Source: Candidatus Thorarchaeota archaeon
GTDB lineage: Archaea > Asgardarchaeota > Thorarchaeia > Thorarchaeales > Thorarchaeaceae
Direction of reading: 5' to 3'
DNA length: 57,587 nt
NCBI GenBank assembly: GCA_004524565.1
Contig: SDNZ01000004.1
Coordinates: 1-57,587 of the forward strand
Of the stretch, positions 1-8,057 are shown one piece after another (within the stretch, counting starts at the first letter, position 1; the number at the start of each line of letters is the position of its first letter). The position numbers were made by a program, and so were the translations under genes. Under the pieces are notes generated by a model that was not told where the DNA came from, did no database searches, and saw only the letters and a list, made by a program, of their open reading frames with translations.

Positions 1-583
1 TCATATCATGCTTGTTCAGACTAGAAATGATGTCAAGAATGATTTCAGCACTTCGAGGATCTAGATTGGATGTTGGCTCGTCTGCGACGAGTATCTTGGG
101 CTTAAGGGCCAGAGTGGCAGCCATAGCCACACGTTGTTGCTCGCCGCCGCTCATCTCGTGAGGATGTTTTTCTCTTAGGTGCTCGAGATCAAGTAGTTCT
201 ATAAGCTCCTCAACTCGACGACGTATCTCAGTCGGTTCGACTCCAAGATTTTCAGGCCCAAAAGCAATCTCTTTCTCAACATTGAGTGTTACAAGTTGGT
301 TCTCTGGTTGTTGAAATACTAATCCTGCAATCGAAGAAAGTTCAGCGACGGTGTTTTCTCGGGTATTCTTTCCGTCAATAATCACATTTCCAGCTATATA
401 TCCACGATGAAACTGCGGTACGAGCGCGTTAATAGTCCGACAGAGAGTAGTCTTTCCACAACCGCTCGGTCCGGTGAGTACTACATATTCACCTTCTTGG
501 ATGGAGAGGTCTATCTTTTTGAGCGCCAGAGTTTCAGCTCCATAATACTTGAAACTAAAATCTTTGAGTTCAATAAGCGGCAC
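1..583 (-). CDS. ECF-type ABC transporter ATPase (C-terminus beyond window)
   Basis: ATP-binding subunit of an ABC importer, most like the EcfA/CbiO ATPases that drive vitamin or metal uptake at the membrane. About 194 residues are present. Read on the minus strand they show Walker A (GPSGCGKTT), a Q-loop (QQPENQ), the ABC signature (MSGGEQQRV) and Walker B (ILVADEPTS), in that order. The start is a GTG at 583, about 8 nt after an AGGAGGA ribosome site (592-598) that lies at the very end of the upstream DHH gene, so the two are probably co-transcribed. The end of the protein, and any partner genes, lie past position 1. The ECF assignment is from overall sequence feel; a generic ABC ATPase is the alternative. 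Confidence 0.85.
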   Translation of the reverse strand, partial: MPLIELKDFSFKYYGAETLALKKIDLSIQEGEYVVLTGPSGCGKTTLCRTINALVPQFHRGYIAGNVIIDGKNTRENTVAELSSIAGLVFQQPENQLVTLNVEKEIAFGPENLGVEPTEIRRRVEELIELLDLEHLREKHPHEMSGGEQQRVAMAATLALKPKILVADEPTSNLDPRSAEIILDIISSLNKHDM

Positions 584-596
584 TCAGTGAATCCTC

Positions 597-1598
597 CTAT
601 GATTCCTTAGTAGACTCCGTTTTTGTTTCAACTGCAGCTCTTATCAGTTCGACTGCTTTGTCAAGTGCGACATTCAGGTTCTTAGTACCGTTTGCGCCTG
701 CTGCATTAGCATGCCCCCCACCCTTTCCATCTATAATCACACCCAGCGGTTCCATCACATCAGTTCCTAGATTGATCTTCGTATTATCGTAGAATTCTCG
801 TGAGCTTCTCGAGCTAAGACGAACTTTGTCTTTTCCTGGTTTTCCACCGATTATTGCAACATCCGCACCCATTTCAAGTAAGCCTCTGCAGGCACTTGCT
901 TCAAAGGCATTGATTATTGATGTGGCAATGACCCAATCACCAAATAGATGCACCTGAGCCTTACTAGCTGCTTTCAACCGAGCAATTCTCTCTGAACGAT
1001 CGGGACGAATCTGTAATGATTTGATACATTGCTCATAATCAGCTCCAAAATTAAGTAATTTAATTCCAATCTGGAGTGTCTGTAAGTCTGTGTAGAAGAA
1101 TCGACGTGTATCAAATAGGATTCCAGTAAGTAGAAGATTGGCAATAATAGGGTCAATCTTGATATTCAACTCTTCGAAAATATCGACTAGAATTTCACAG
1201 GTAGAAAACCTATCACTTCGTACAATTGTATTGTTTGCGATTGCTCCAACTTCAGGATTAGGTTCATGATGATCTATTACAATCGTCCTACTTGGATCAA
1301 TGGGAATATCTTGAAAGTCAGTCCCAAGTTGTAACCTGCTATTTGTATCTAATATAACGAGTAGATCAAATTTGGTTCCAGGTTTTTCAAGGACCTCTTC
1401 TTTTATTTCAAAGAAATCGAGTACTTGTTTTGAGAGACGACTAATATCGTCGACCATTAGAGCAAAGGAACCTTTGGGATTGATACTCGTGTAGAGTCTT
1501 GAAAAAGCAATCATCGAGCAAATTGCATCAGGATCCGCATTTTGATGGCCCATTATCAGAGGATTCATTGAATTCGCGAGAAGAGTTCTCAGATTCAT
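597..1598 (-). CDS. DHH-family phosphoesterase (RecJ/NrnA-like)
   Basis: A 333-residue DHH/DHHA1 phosphoesterase. The N-terminal half carries the Mn-binding motifs: GHQNADPDA near residue 18, VILDTN near 82 and IDHHEPN near 107. The C-terminal DHHA1 part ends with GGHANAAGA near residue 295. Family members cleave short oligonucleotides, pAp or cyclic dinucleotides; the sequence alone does not tell which. Its place at the end of the exosome cluster, overlapping the DUF3194 gene by a few bases, makes a role in finishing RNA decay (nanoRNase) reasonable, but that is inference from context. Length and motifs are normal for the NrnA-like branch. Confidence 0.88.
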   Translation of the reverse strand: MNLRTLLANSMNPLIMGHQNADPDAICSMIAFSRLYTSINPKGSFALMVDDISRLSKQVLDFFEIKEEVLEKPGTKFDLLVILDTNSRLQLGTDFQDIPIDPSRTIVIDHHEPNPEVGAIANNTIVRSDRFSTCEILVDIFEELNIKIDPIIANLLLTGILFDTRRFFYTDLQTLQIGIKLLNFGADYEQCIKSLQIRPDRSERIARLKAASKAQVHLFGDWVIATSIINAFEASACRGLLEMGADVAIIGGKPGKDKVRLSSRSSREFYDNTKINLGTDVMEPLGVIIDGKGGGHANAAGANGTKNLNVALDKAVELIRAAVETKTESTKES

Positions 1599-1897
1599 TT
1601 TCCCTTCATCTCCATCAGCTTATTCTCAAGCCACTCCACTCCACAATCAATTGCTTCCTGAAGCAGATCATCAAGATTATGACCAGTATCAAAGGCTTGG
1701 CTGATATCGATGTCTAGGTTTACATCAAGTTGACCATCTAATAAGCTGAGAGAACAGGAGACAAATAGAACTTCTATGCTTTTTTCAGGGATTGCACTTT
1801 TTAGAAAGTCGGTAACGTGGACTTCACATTCTTCTGCCAATTGTTCAATAATTTCTTCAGAGATATCAGGAAGCCCGATATCGATAACTACGCTCAT
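1595..1897 (-). CDS. DUF3194-type conserved archaeal protein
   Basis: A small acidic protein of 100 residues that I recognise as the DUF3194-type protein usually found next to prefoldin beta in archaea. Its function is not known. The sequence starts with an SVVIDIGLPDI-like strand and is otherwise helix-rich with a conserved-looking middle (LDVNLDIDIS). I chose the ATG at 1897, which follows the prefoldin stop directly; a GTG at 1906 overlapping that stop would add three residues. The 3' end overlaps the DHH gene start, which points to translational coupling. The family name rests on context plus sequence resemblance, not on a search. Confidence 0.75.
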   Translation of the reverse strand: MSVVIDIGLPDISEEIIEQLAEECEVHVTDFLKSAIPEKSIEVLFVSCSLSLLDGQLDVNLDIDISQAFDTGHNLDDLLQEAIDCGVEWLENKLMEMKGK

Positions 1898-1902
1898 TTC
1901 TC

Positions 1903-2265
1903 TCACTGAAGACGCAAGTTCTGTTTGGAGAGTTCCATTTGGATCTTGTTCTGAAGCTCCTGGAGCTTCTCAGTCAAACTATCAAGTTGTTTCTTTGTGG
2001 ATGCCAATCTCATTTCCAGAGTTTTCTGTCTATCATCAAGATCGGAAGATAATGTGGGTTTATCGACCTTGAACATTACTTGTCCAACAGCCTTGTAGGT
2101 AACAGTATCATCTGGTTGTTTCTTTAGTTCTTCAAGAGTGCCCTTGACCTCGGTCAACTCGGTCTGAAGTGCCTGTGCCATTGTAGTGAGAGTTTCGTGA
2201 TTTCGTCGCATTGTGTCGAACTTCTGTAGTTCTGCTTCCAATGCGGGTGGTATATTTTGAGCCAT
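1903..2265 (-). CDS. pfdB: Prefoldin subunit beta
   Basis: Beta subunit of prefoldin, the hexameric jellyfish-shaped chaperone that hands unfolded proteins to the thermosome in the cytosol. The 120 residues form two long coiled-coil helices (about 5-50 and 75-118) around a short beta-hairpin region (about 55-75, TVTYKAVGQVMFKV), as expected for the small beta-type subunit. A GGGAGATG ribosome site lies about 8 nt before the ATG. It follows pcc1 by about 75 nt and is followed directly by the DUF3194 gene, a typical archaeal order. Confidence 0.95.
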   Translation of the reverse strand: MAQNIPPALEAELQKFDTMRRNHETLTTMAQALQTELTEVKGTLEELKKQPDDTVTYKAVGQVMFKVDKPTLSSDLDDRQKTLEMRLASTKKQLDSLTEKLQELQNKIQMELSKQNLRLQ

Positions 2266-2340
2266 TCTAGTGCATCTCCCAAAATCATTATGTATGCTAT
2301 TTCAGATTGCGCCATCGGACTTGGGACTTAAGGCTTTGCA

Positions 2341-2613
2341 TCAGGACTTGTCGATAGAATCGATTGTTCTGATGCATGCAGCAATCCAAGCTATATAGGA
2401 GTTAAGTGCAGCACGCATTGCTGTAAGATCATTAGCTACGATTTCAATTAAGAGCGAAGCGCCTTTTACACATACACTTGTTGTTGCTCTTTCAGAAGGG
2501 ATAGACTCTGTTTCAGGCAATAATGCAGAATAGAGAATATTCGCTATTTGTTCAGATTCTAGGGGGATTTCAAGTATGGAACTCCCCTTGACGTCACTCT
2601 GACTCATTTTCAC
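2341..2613 (-). CDS. pcc1: KEOPS complex subunit Pcc1
   Basis: Pcc1 is the small dimerising subunit of KEOPS, the complex that makes the tRNA N6-threonylcarbamoyladenosine modification at A37 together with Kae1 and Bud32. The 90-residue product matches the family's alpha/beta fold: strands around LEIPLESEQ and ASLLIEIVAND, with a closing helical stretch beginning DLTAMRAALNSYI. Length is normal. It overlaps the Brix-like gene upstream by 20 nt and precedes prefoldin beta. The other KEOPS subunits are not in the window. Confidence 0.88.
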   Translation of the reverse strand: MKMSQSDVKGSSILEIPLESEQIANILYSALLPETESIPSERATTSVCVKGASLLIEIVANDLTAMRAALNSYIAWIAACIRTIDSIDKS

Positions 2614-3166
2614 CTAATCTCCTGACCGAACTCACTCGAATTCTTGGACCAATTTCACTCAAGTCTTTCGTATTGTAGTGAGTCCAAAGGATTTTCTCGG
2701 AAGGAGCATCCTCAAGCCAAATTAGTGCTCTATTTTTCTCTGTGCGTCTTTCTGCAGGATCGGATAATTCTTCGATAGTCAAACTCATTATCTCTGCTAA
2801 ACCTCTAGCAAGTTCCAACACGTGACTACTACTCCCAATCTTGACTCCAACTCCTTCGATAGAACCAACACGCCCCTTATTCGAGGAATCAATCTCACGA
2901 CGAAGCAGTGCACTTTCAAGTCGTAACTTGAAAAGTTCGTCACCCTGTGATGAGAGTATAATCATCTCACCAGGATTTCCTTTCCAAATAGAAATAATGA
3001 GTGCAGCTTGTGCACCAGATTGACGGATTCGAGAAGTTAGCTCAGTTAGACCCATTCCTCCACGATTGAAACGCTCTGTTCCAGGGAGAACTGAGGAGAG
3101 ATCACGCGCAAATGAACGGACTCTGTTTGAAGTCCGTCGCGAAGTTGTGATAAGTAAACTCGGCAA
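2594..3166 (-). CDS. Brix/Imp4-like ribosome biogenesis protein
   Basis: A 190-residue Brix-domain protein related to eukaryotic Imp4/Rpf. The family binds rRNA and helps process and assemble ribosomal subunits. The N-terminus (LLITTSRRTSNRVRSFARDL) has the characteristic TTSR...RSF signature, followed by a Rossmann-like alternation and a second half (IEGVGVKIGSSSHVLEL) typical of archaeal members. It starts 17 nt after eL43 and overlaps pcc1. In many archaea rpoP lies just before this gene; the gap here is too small to hold it. Confidence 0.85.
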   Translation of the reverse strand: MPSLLITTSRRTSNRVRSFARDLSSVLPGTERFNRGGMGLTELTSRIRQSGAQAALIISIWKGNPGEMIILSSQGDELFKLRLESALLRREIDSSNKGRVGSIEGVGVKIGSSSHVLELARGLAEIMSLTIEELSDPAERRTEKNRALIWLEDAPSEKILWTHYNTKDLSEIGPRIRVSSVRRLGENESE

Positions 3167-3183
3167 GTCAATTCGGCTCGAGA

Positions 3184-3597
3184 TTATTCTTCATCATCAA
3201 GAGGGATATCGTCATCCTCAGATGCTACAATTGTTTCTGCATCGAGTACTACCTCTTCTTCCTCTGTTTCAATATTAGGAAGGAAATCAAGAACATCTTC
3301 AACATCCTCATCATCACGAAGAGCTAAGAAATCTCCAGCAATCCTTTGAGAAATTGCTCGTTTTGCAGCCTTGCCAGCATCAGTGAATGGAACATAGGCA
3401 CCACCTGCGAATAGTAGGTCACACTTGCTACATTTCCAGAGACCAACAGCTTGTCTCTTGAGTGCTCTTGTAGCACATGATGGACAACGAGTTGGCTCGT
3501 TCCTTTTCTTTTCTATATCAAGGACTCGACGACGAAGTTTAGCGCCGTACCTTGGGCCAAATCTACCAGTGCTACCAACCTTCTTGGTTCGTGCCAA
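3184..3597 (-). CDS. rpl37ae: Ribosomal protein eL43 (L37Ae) with acidic C-terminal tail
   Basis: Large-subunit ribosomal zinc-ribbon protein. The first 90 or so residues are a complete eL43: basic N-terminus (ARTKKVGSTGRFGPRYG), then CPSC near residue 38 and CSKC near 56 forming the zinc site, then the FAGGAYVP and TDAGKAAKRAI segments. The family normally stops at about 90-95 residues. This protein runs to 137 with a tail made mostly of Asp and Glu (about 95-137). The tail is in frame and uncontaminated by stops, so it looks genuine. A long structured leader (3622-3738) precedes the gene. Confidence 0.93.
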   Translation of the reverse strand: MARTKKVGSTGRFGPRYGAKLRRRVLDIEKKRNEPTRCPSCATRALKRQAVGLWKCSKCDLLFAGGAYVPFTDAGKAAKRAISQRIAGDFLALRDDEDVEDVLDFLPNIETEEEEVVLDAETIVASEDDDIPLDDEE

Positions 3598-3621
3598 TTT
3601 AATTATCTCCTTGTAATTGTG

Positions 3622-3738
3622 TTGTTTCGTATACGAAACAAGACCGGGCTCTGGAGCCTACCAGTCGCCCGTCTGTTTCTCTTATTAGCCTTACGTTGTG
3701 AAGCAAAGACGGGATGCCCCCGAAAGTGTGGTGCATCC
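3622..3738 (-). promoter_or_regulatory. Structured leader or small RNA upstream of eL43
   Basis: The non-coding gap between rrp42 and eL43 can fold into several strong stems. On the plus coordinates: GGATGC (3712-3717) with GCATCC (3733-3738); CCCGTCT (3668-3674) with AGACGGG (3707-3713); AGACCGGGC (3641-3649) with GCCCGTCT (3667-3674, one bulge) enclosing CTGG/CCAG; and a perfect 20-base palindrome at 3622-3641. The second and third stems use the same bases at 3668-3674, so they cannot form together, as in an attenuator. Both neighbours read on the minus strand, so this would lie in the eL43 leader. Function is inferred only from the folding. Confidence 0.5.
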
Positions 3739-3746
3739 TTCAAAGC

Positions 3747-4583
3747 TTATTCAACGTCTTTTACTGCCGCGTTAATCAGGTCCTTGATTTCTTTTGCATT
3801 GTCTAGAGCCATTCCCATGGCTTGGTCAACAAGCTCCAGTGATATAGGACCAGAACCGCCACCCTTCTGAAGAGCTGTAAAATTGTCGTTCTGATCTACA
3901 GCCATTGTTAGCCTGCAGTCCTGAACGAATTCCTCCCTTAGATTTGCATCGATTATCAATCTATTACCAATCTTTGAAACTGTGTGTTCTATTGCGATGT
4001 TTTTGATTGGAAGCTTTACAATGTTTCCAGTTGCAACGACCTTCTTGTCTTCTACCTTCATCTCAGGATATTTGGTTGTCAAGAGTGCTGCATTAACTGC
4101 AATTGATGATGCATCAATAAGATTTCCATCATACTCCAATGGGTAGACATCCGCAAAGACCATGTAGACTTTCTTACCTTCTTCTATGCATAGACTTTTT
4201 GTGTCCACGGTTTCAGATTCACGTACACCACGATCAACTATTCGTGCTAACTCAATCGCATCTTCCTTTGGAGGACCGAGCTCGAATAAAGGAGAAGCAA
4301 TTGGTGACATCTCTGCAGTTACCATTGTAACCCCTTCATCAGGAGAATCTGGATATGGTTCTCCGACCAAGACCTTCACACCTGCTACAACGCTGGTATC
4401 GCCCAATCGTACAAGTGCAGAACCTTCTGCTTTAGCTGGTACGACATTAGCTTCAATCTCAATGTTGCGATATTCATCAAAGGCACGTCCATCAAGTCTT
4501 TCACCCTTTCGGATAAGGTCTTCAATGAACTTACGATCAATGTGACTGAGTGTTTCTGAACTATAGTCACCCATTTTATTCAT
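3747..4583 (-). CDS. rrp42: Exosome complex component Rrp42
   Basis: The RNase PH-like, catalytically inactive subunit of the archaeal exosome, which alternates with Rrp41 in the hexameric ring that degrades RNA phosphorolytically from the 3' end. The 278-residue length is normal. The N-terminus (RLDGRAFDEYRNI) and the double PH-domain layout are clear: EGSALVRLGDTSVVAGVKV near 55-73 and, later, ECP-type strands ending at the glycine-rich QKGGGSGPISLE. The 5' end overlaps the rrp41 stop by 8 nt, so the pair is translationally coupled and would be made in equal amounts. Confidence 0.95.
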   Translation of the reverse strand: MNKMGDYSSETLSHIDRKFIEDLIRKGERLDGRAFDEYRNIEIEANVVPAKAEGSALVRLGDTSVVAGVKVLVGEPYPDSPDEGVTMVTAEMSPIASPLFELGPPKEDAIELARIVDRGVRESETVDTKSLCIEEGKKVYMVFADVYPLEYDGNLIDASSIAVNAALLTTKYPEMKVEDKKVVATGNIVKLPIKNIAIEHTVSKIGNRLIIDANLREEFVQDCRLTMAVDQNDNFTALQKGGGSGPISLELVDQAMGMALDNAKEIKDLINAAVKDVE

Positions 4584-5376
4584 CCTCCATTATTTCAGAT
4601 TCTCCGAGATCTGCCTCGAGATCATCGTCGAAATCATCTTCACCATCTTCAGGATTTCTGACATAGACGCGTTTTAGGGCGTCTTTCTGAAGCTCATGTA
4701 GATATTTACAGGAATTAATTCCCATCTGCATAGCTTCGATAAGTTCCTCTCTTGTGAAGAAACCATCTTGCTGAAGTAGTGTGATTTCACCAGTTTGTGG
4801 CAAGATAGCCATTGGGACATCACCCTGACCGTATTTGTCTTCTTCATCACCAAGATCTACAAGCAACTGACCATCTGCTTTGCCAACAGCTACAGCAGGT
4901 ACCAGACTCTTCATTGGAATGCCTGCGTCAGCTAGAGCTAGAGAAGCTGCATTGATTGCTGCACAACGAGTTCCACCATCAGCTTGAATGACTTGAATGA
5001 AGACATCAACTACAGCTTTTGGATATTCTTCTAGGAATAATGCAGGTTTCAGCGCGTTTGCAATTACCATTGAGATTTCTTTTTCCCTTCTTGAGGGAGC
5101 AGGTCTCTTTCTATCAGGTACTGAAAACGTAGCCATCCTGTACTCTACTCGTAGATATGCTCTATCATTGAGTGTTAAGTGACGTGGATGTAACTCTCTG
5201 GGTCCATAGACCGCTGCAAGTATGTATGTTTTTCCTTGTCGGATTGATGCTGAACCATCAGCCTGCTTCAACACTCCAACTTTTAGCTCAATTGGTCGTA
5301 ATTCATCGGGTCTTCGACCGTCAACCCTCAAGCCCTCTGGACTAATTAGAAAATCAGGCTTTATTTCTGGACTCAT
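4576..5376 (-). CDS. rrp41: Exosome complex exonuclease Rrp41
   Basis: Catalytic RNase PH subunit of the archaeal exosome. It shows RVDGRRPDELRPI near residue 16, the phosphate-site arginines around RKRPAPSRREK near 90, QADGGTRCAAINAAS near 130 and the active-site region DLGDEEDKYGQGDVP near 170, whose aspartates bind the metal in known structures. Length is 266, somewhat longer than the usual 240-250 because of an Asp/Glu-rich tail (about 240-266). It begins by sharing one base with the rrp4 stop (TAATG). Confidence in identity is very high; the role of the tail is unknown. Confidence 0.96.
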   Translation of the reverse strand: MSPEIKPDFLISPEGLRVDGRRPDELRPIELKVGVLKQADGSASIRQGKTYILAAVYGPRELHPRHLTLNDRAYLRVEYRMATFSVPDRKRPAPSRREKEISMVIANALKPALFLEEYPKAVVDVFIQVIQADGGTRCAAINAASLALADAGIPMKSLVPAVAVGKADGQLLVDLGDEEDKYGQGDVPMAILPQTGEITLLQQDGFFTREELIEAMQMGINSCKYLHELQKDALKRVYVRNPEDGEDDFDDDLEADLGESEIMEDE

Positions 5377-6296
5377 TATTCGTTCACTTCCTCTGTTTCT
5401 GGTTTATCATCTTCATCAGTTGAAGCCTCAGGTTCAGATTCTTCTTCAACTGGTGCTTCTTCTACTATTTCAGCTTCAGACTCTGCTTCAGCTTCTGGTT
5501 CAGGAGCCTCAATAATTTCAGGTTCGGGCTCGATAACCGTTTCATCTTCAATTGGTTCTTCTTCGTCTACAGTCTCAACTTCTGCACTTGGCTCTTCAGA
5601 GGAATCAGAACCACCCAGTTTTGCAACCTCTTCAGCAAGCATTCTGTTGATCCTATCAGTAAGATTGGATGTGTGTGCTTGATCTTCAATCATTTTGAAA
5701 GCTTTGATTGCTAACCTTAGTCTTTTAACATCTGGAGATTTTATCCAAATTCTACCATTTTGACCTATGACTGTATCAATTCTCAAGTGATCATTAATCA
5801 TGTTGATCATTGATCCTCTTCTACCTATGATACGGGGTATCTTTGCAGGACTGACTTCAAGAACCATCCCGCCCTCTAAGACTTCTAGACCTCGTCCTTT
5901 CATTGAAAGGAATGGACCACTCTGTCTATCAAAAGCAGACACCTCTGCAGAGATAACATCTCCCATATCCATGTATTCTGAAATGTCATCGGAGTAGGGT
6001 CTTCTTAGTGCATTATTTGCATGTAGTGATGCACCATAAGGACCTCCGATGTCAACTTTCCAATTATTTCCAGCCACTAGTGTGATTACACCGATGACCA
6101 AATCACCTTCCTTTGGGATGTAAGCACCTTCAAGCGCAACTACTTTTACTGTGTTACCCCTGAGTTCAGCTAGTCCCATAAGAGAGGAGTATATTTTTCC
6201 GCCCTCATCGTAAGTCCCAAATGATGAGCGATACCTGCCTTCTGCAAGTAACTGCCCTGGGACTACGACTTCACGTTTTTGAAAGTATACTGCCAA
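5376..6296 (-). CDS. rrp4: Exosome cap subunit Rrp4 with long acidic tail
   Basis: RNA-binding cap protein of the exosome. Domains in order: N-terminal domain (1-60, VVVPGQLLAEGRY), S1 domain (about 60-145, GDLVIGVI...VDIGGPYGASL), KH domain (about 150-225, with PRIIGRRGSMINMI as the GxxG-type loop). Canonical Rrp4 ends at about 230-240 residues; this one has a further 75 residues that are almost only Glu, Pro, Ala, Ser and Asp. The start is a TTG at 6296, about 4 nt after an AAGGGA ribosome site, and a TATA-like box lies 35-45 nt upstream. Confidence 0.95.
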   Translation of the reverse strand: MAVYFQKREVVVPGQLLAEGRYRSSFGTYDEGGKIYSSLMGLAELRGNTVKVVALEGAYIPKEGDLVIGVITLVAGNNWKVDIGGPYGASLHANNALRRPYSDDISEYMDMGDVISAEVSAFDRQSGPFLSMKGRGLEVLEGGMVLEVSPAKIPRIIGRRGSMINMINDHLRIDTVIGQNGRIWIKSPDVKRLRLAIKAFKMIEDQAHTSNLTDRINRMLAEEVAKLGGSDSSEEPSAEVETVDEEEPIEDETVIEPEPEIIEAPEPEAEAESEAEIVEEAPVEEESEPEASTDEDDKPETEEVNE

Positions 6297-6330
6297 TTAT
6301 TGTTCCCTTCTATGATATATTATCAATCTT

Positions 6331-6345
6331 CAATTTTTTTTATAG
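6331..6345 (-). promoter_or_regulatory. TATA-like box before the exosome genes
   Basis: Read on the minus strand the stretch contains CTATAAAAAAATTG, located 35-45 nt before the rrp4 TTG start and just inside the gap after SBDS. This distance would give a transcript starting about 10 nt before the start codon. It suggests an internal promoter that lets the exosome genes be expressed apart from psmA-SBDS. Inferred from sequence only. Confidence 0.45.
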
Positions 6346-6353
6346 GGTCTCAA

Positions 6354-7088
6354 TTATCTAATGACCTCTATTCTGATCTGCCCTTTCGTGAGTTTGTTTA
6401 GCTCGTCATAAAGCTCCTGTCTTTTTTGTGCAGGGAGTTCGAGCAAACCGCTCCAAGACCCATCCAGATTCCAAGACTCTGATTTGATAACTCCAGCATT
6501 TGAAACAAGATTGTACCCTTTCCCAGCATAGGTTGCAGGGATTGTTATTTGGAGCTTCACACTCTCAAAGGAAATTGGAATGATGACTCTGAGAGATTTT
6601 ACAACGATTGGAATTTGTTCATCTACACTGATGAATGGATCAATACGAACCTTTGCCTCTTCTATTGCTTGTCGAATGCGGTCTGGAGGATGGGGATGAC
6701 CTGTTTGAGGATTCATTGCACGTTTTGAAATATGTTCTATGATCGTTTCGGTCTTTTCTTCTACAAGTTGTAGACGCTGTTCATGTGTTAGCCGAAACTC
6801 TCCTTGTTTGATTATTTCCGGAGCAATGTCAAATATCTCATCTGACCCGAAAGCATCCTTAACAAGACTATCGGTAGCGCGTTCTCCTCTTTTTGCATCC
6901 TCATAAACTTCGTAAGATTTGAGAATGTCTTGGATTGGAACATCTTCACCGCGCCTATAATCGAATGCCAAGTTTGGATCAACAAGGATTTCAAATCGAA
7001 GATGACCTTTCTTTATGCCGATGACAACTGCGTCTAGTTCAACCCACTTATCACCAGATTTCTTACCTGAACCTCCACCACCCATCAT
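6354..7088 (-). CDS. SBDS ribosome maturation protein
   Basis: Archaeal SBDS, the homologue of the Shwachman-Bodian-Diamond protein that helps release aIF6 from the 50S subunit. The 244 residues include the N-terminal FYSH-type domain (about 15-100, with ILVDPNLAFDYRRGED), the central helical domain (about 105-170, EFRLTHEQRLQLVEEK and NPQTGHPHPPDRI) and the C-terminal ferredoxin-like domain. The N-terminus has an unusual MMGGGGSGKKSG stretch, Gly- and Lys-rich, before the domain. It lies between psmA and rrp4, its usual place in archaeal exosome clusters. Confidence 0.95.
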   Translation of the reverse strand: MMGGGGSGKKSGDKWVELDAVVIGIKKGHLRFEILVDPNLAFDYRRGEDVPIQDILKSYEVYEDAKRGERATDSLVKDAFGSDEIFDIAPEIIKQGEFRLTHEQRLQLVEEKTETIIEHISKRAMNPQTGHPHPPDRIRQAIEEAKVRIDPFISVDEQIPIVVKSLRVIIPISFESVKLQITIPATYAGKGYNLVSNAGVIKSESWNLDGSWSGLLELPAQKRQELYDELNKLTKGQIRIEVIR

Positions 7089-7101
7089 TTGATGTTAACT
7101 C

Positions 7102-7836
7102 CTACTCCTTTTTGCTGGTCTTCGGGGGATTAAGATATCCCTCAATCTCTTTACTCGTCAATTTCTGGAATTTCCTAGTCTTGACTGGAATTATCGCGAT
7201 TTCAACATTATCAGCACTAAGGTCCTTTTCGCTAGTTTCACGAAGTGCTCCTAGGGCAATTTTAATGGCTTCAGAGAGAGACTTGTTTCTCGCATAATGT
7301 GCTTCAAGATATTCTCCAGCCCTTGCTGTGCCTTTACCAATTACTGCAGCGAGGAATCCCCAATATGTTCCAACAGGATCTGTAACAAAGAGCCGAGGTT
7401 TGTTGTCATGATCGACGGATCCAATAATCATCGCAACTCCATACGGTCGTGCGCCTCCACCCTGTGTAAACTCTGCCTTTTTATCACAAATATGTTCAGC
7501 AACAGCTTCTGCTGGGACAAGTTCTTCATAAGTCAACCAGTAGGATTGTGCCTTGATACGAGCCTCATAGATGAGTTTTCTGGCATCAGCCATCAAGCCT
7601 GCAGTAGCTACACCAACATGTTCGTCAATTTTTGAAATCTTTTCAACACTATCAGGTTCTTGGAGGGGTTGTACCCTCTTTTCTGTAAGTAGGATAACAC
7701 CTTCATCAACAAGAACTCCAATGGATGTTTCCCCAAGTTCAACAGCTTTCTTTGCATATTCTGCGGCGAATATTCTTCCATCAGGACTAAAGATACTTGT
7801 ACTCATATCATAGCCCTGTCCAGAGATTCCAAACAT
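7102..7836 (-). CDS. psmA: Proteasome subunit alpha
   Basis: Alpha subunit of the 20S proteasome, forming the outer gating rings in the cytosol. The N-terminal signature GYDMSTSIFSPDGRIFAAEYA near residue 8 is the alpha-subunit motif, and the rest has the Ntn-hydrolase fold without a catalytic N-terminal Thr. I start at the ATG at 7836 because a GGAGGA ribosome site (7844-7849) sits 7 nt before it; an upstream ATG at 7860 would add eight residues (MDFLEEYI) that are not family-like and would place that ribosome site inside the gene. The length of 244 is normal. It is first in the exosome superoperon. Confidence 0.95.
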   Translation of the reverse strand: MFGISGQGYDMSTSIFSPDGRIFAAEYAKKAVELGETSIGVLVDEGVILLTEKRVQPLQEPDSVEKISKIDEHVGVATAGLMADARKLIYEARIKAQSYWLTYEELVPAEAVAEHICDKKAEFTQGGGARPYGVAMIIGSVDHDNKPRLFVTDPVGTYWGFLAAVIGKGTARAGEYLEAHYARNKSLSEAIKIALGALRETSEKDLSADNVEIAIIPVKTRKFQKLTSKEIEGYLNPPKTSKKE

Positions 7837-8057
7837 AATGTATTCCTCCAGGAAATCCAATGAACTCGTTGGAAGTCAGAACCTCACAATGTGGGTATTA
7901 GATATCTCCTGACAGTTCCAAAGAGTTGTGAAGACTCCTAAATTACCGCCTTAGGCACTTTTACCTCTAGGCTTAATCGAAATCTCGGACCTAGCCACAT
8001 AAAGCTTCTGGTGTGCATCAGAAATTTCTTCAGCAGTGTTAGAGTAATCCGAACCAA
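7837..8057. other. Gap between psmA and the small membrane protein
   Basis: About 220 bases, presumably holding the promoter of the psmA-exosome operon. I see no clear TATA box. On the minus strand, bases 8057 down to 7951 stay open in a frame different from that of the upstream membrane gene and would encode a hydrophilic tail (TAEEISDAHQKLYVARSEIS and beyond, stop at 7951). It might be a frameshifted extension of that gene or chance. Confidence 0.3.

Noticed and set aside
3641-3738. tRNA gene in the eL43 leader
   Set aside because: Strong stems are present but there is no TpsiC-like GGTTCGA motif, no anticodon arm of the right size and no cloverleaf spacing.
3598-3746. rpoP coding sequence in the gap between rrp42 and eL43
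   Set aside because: No CxxC zinc-ribbon is encoded on the minus strand and stop codons interrupt the frames.
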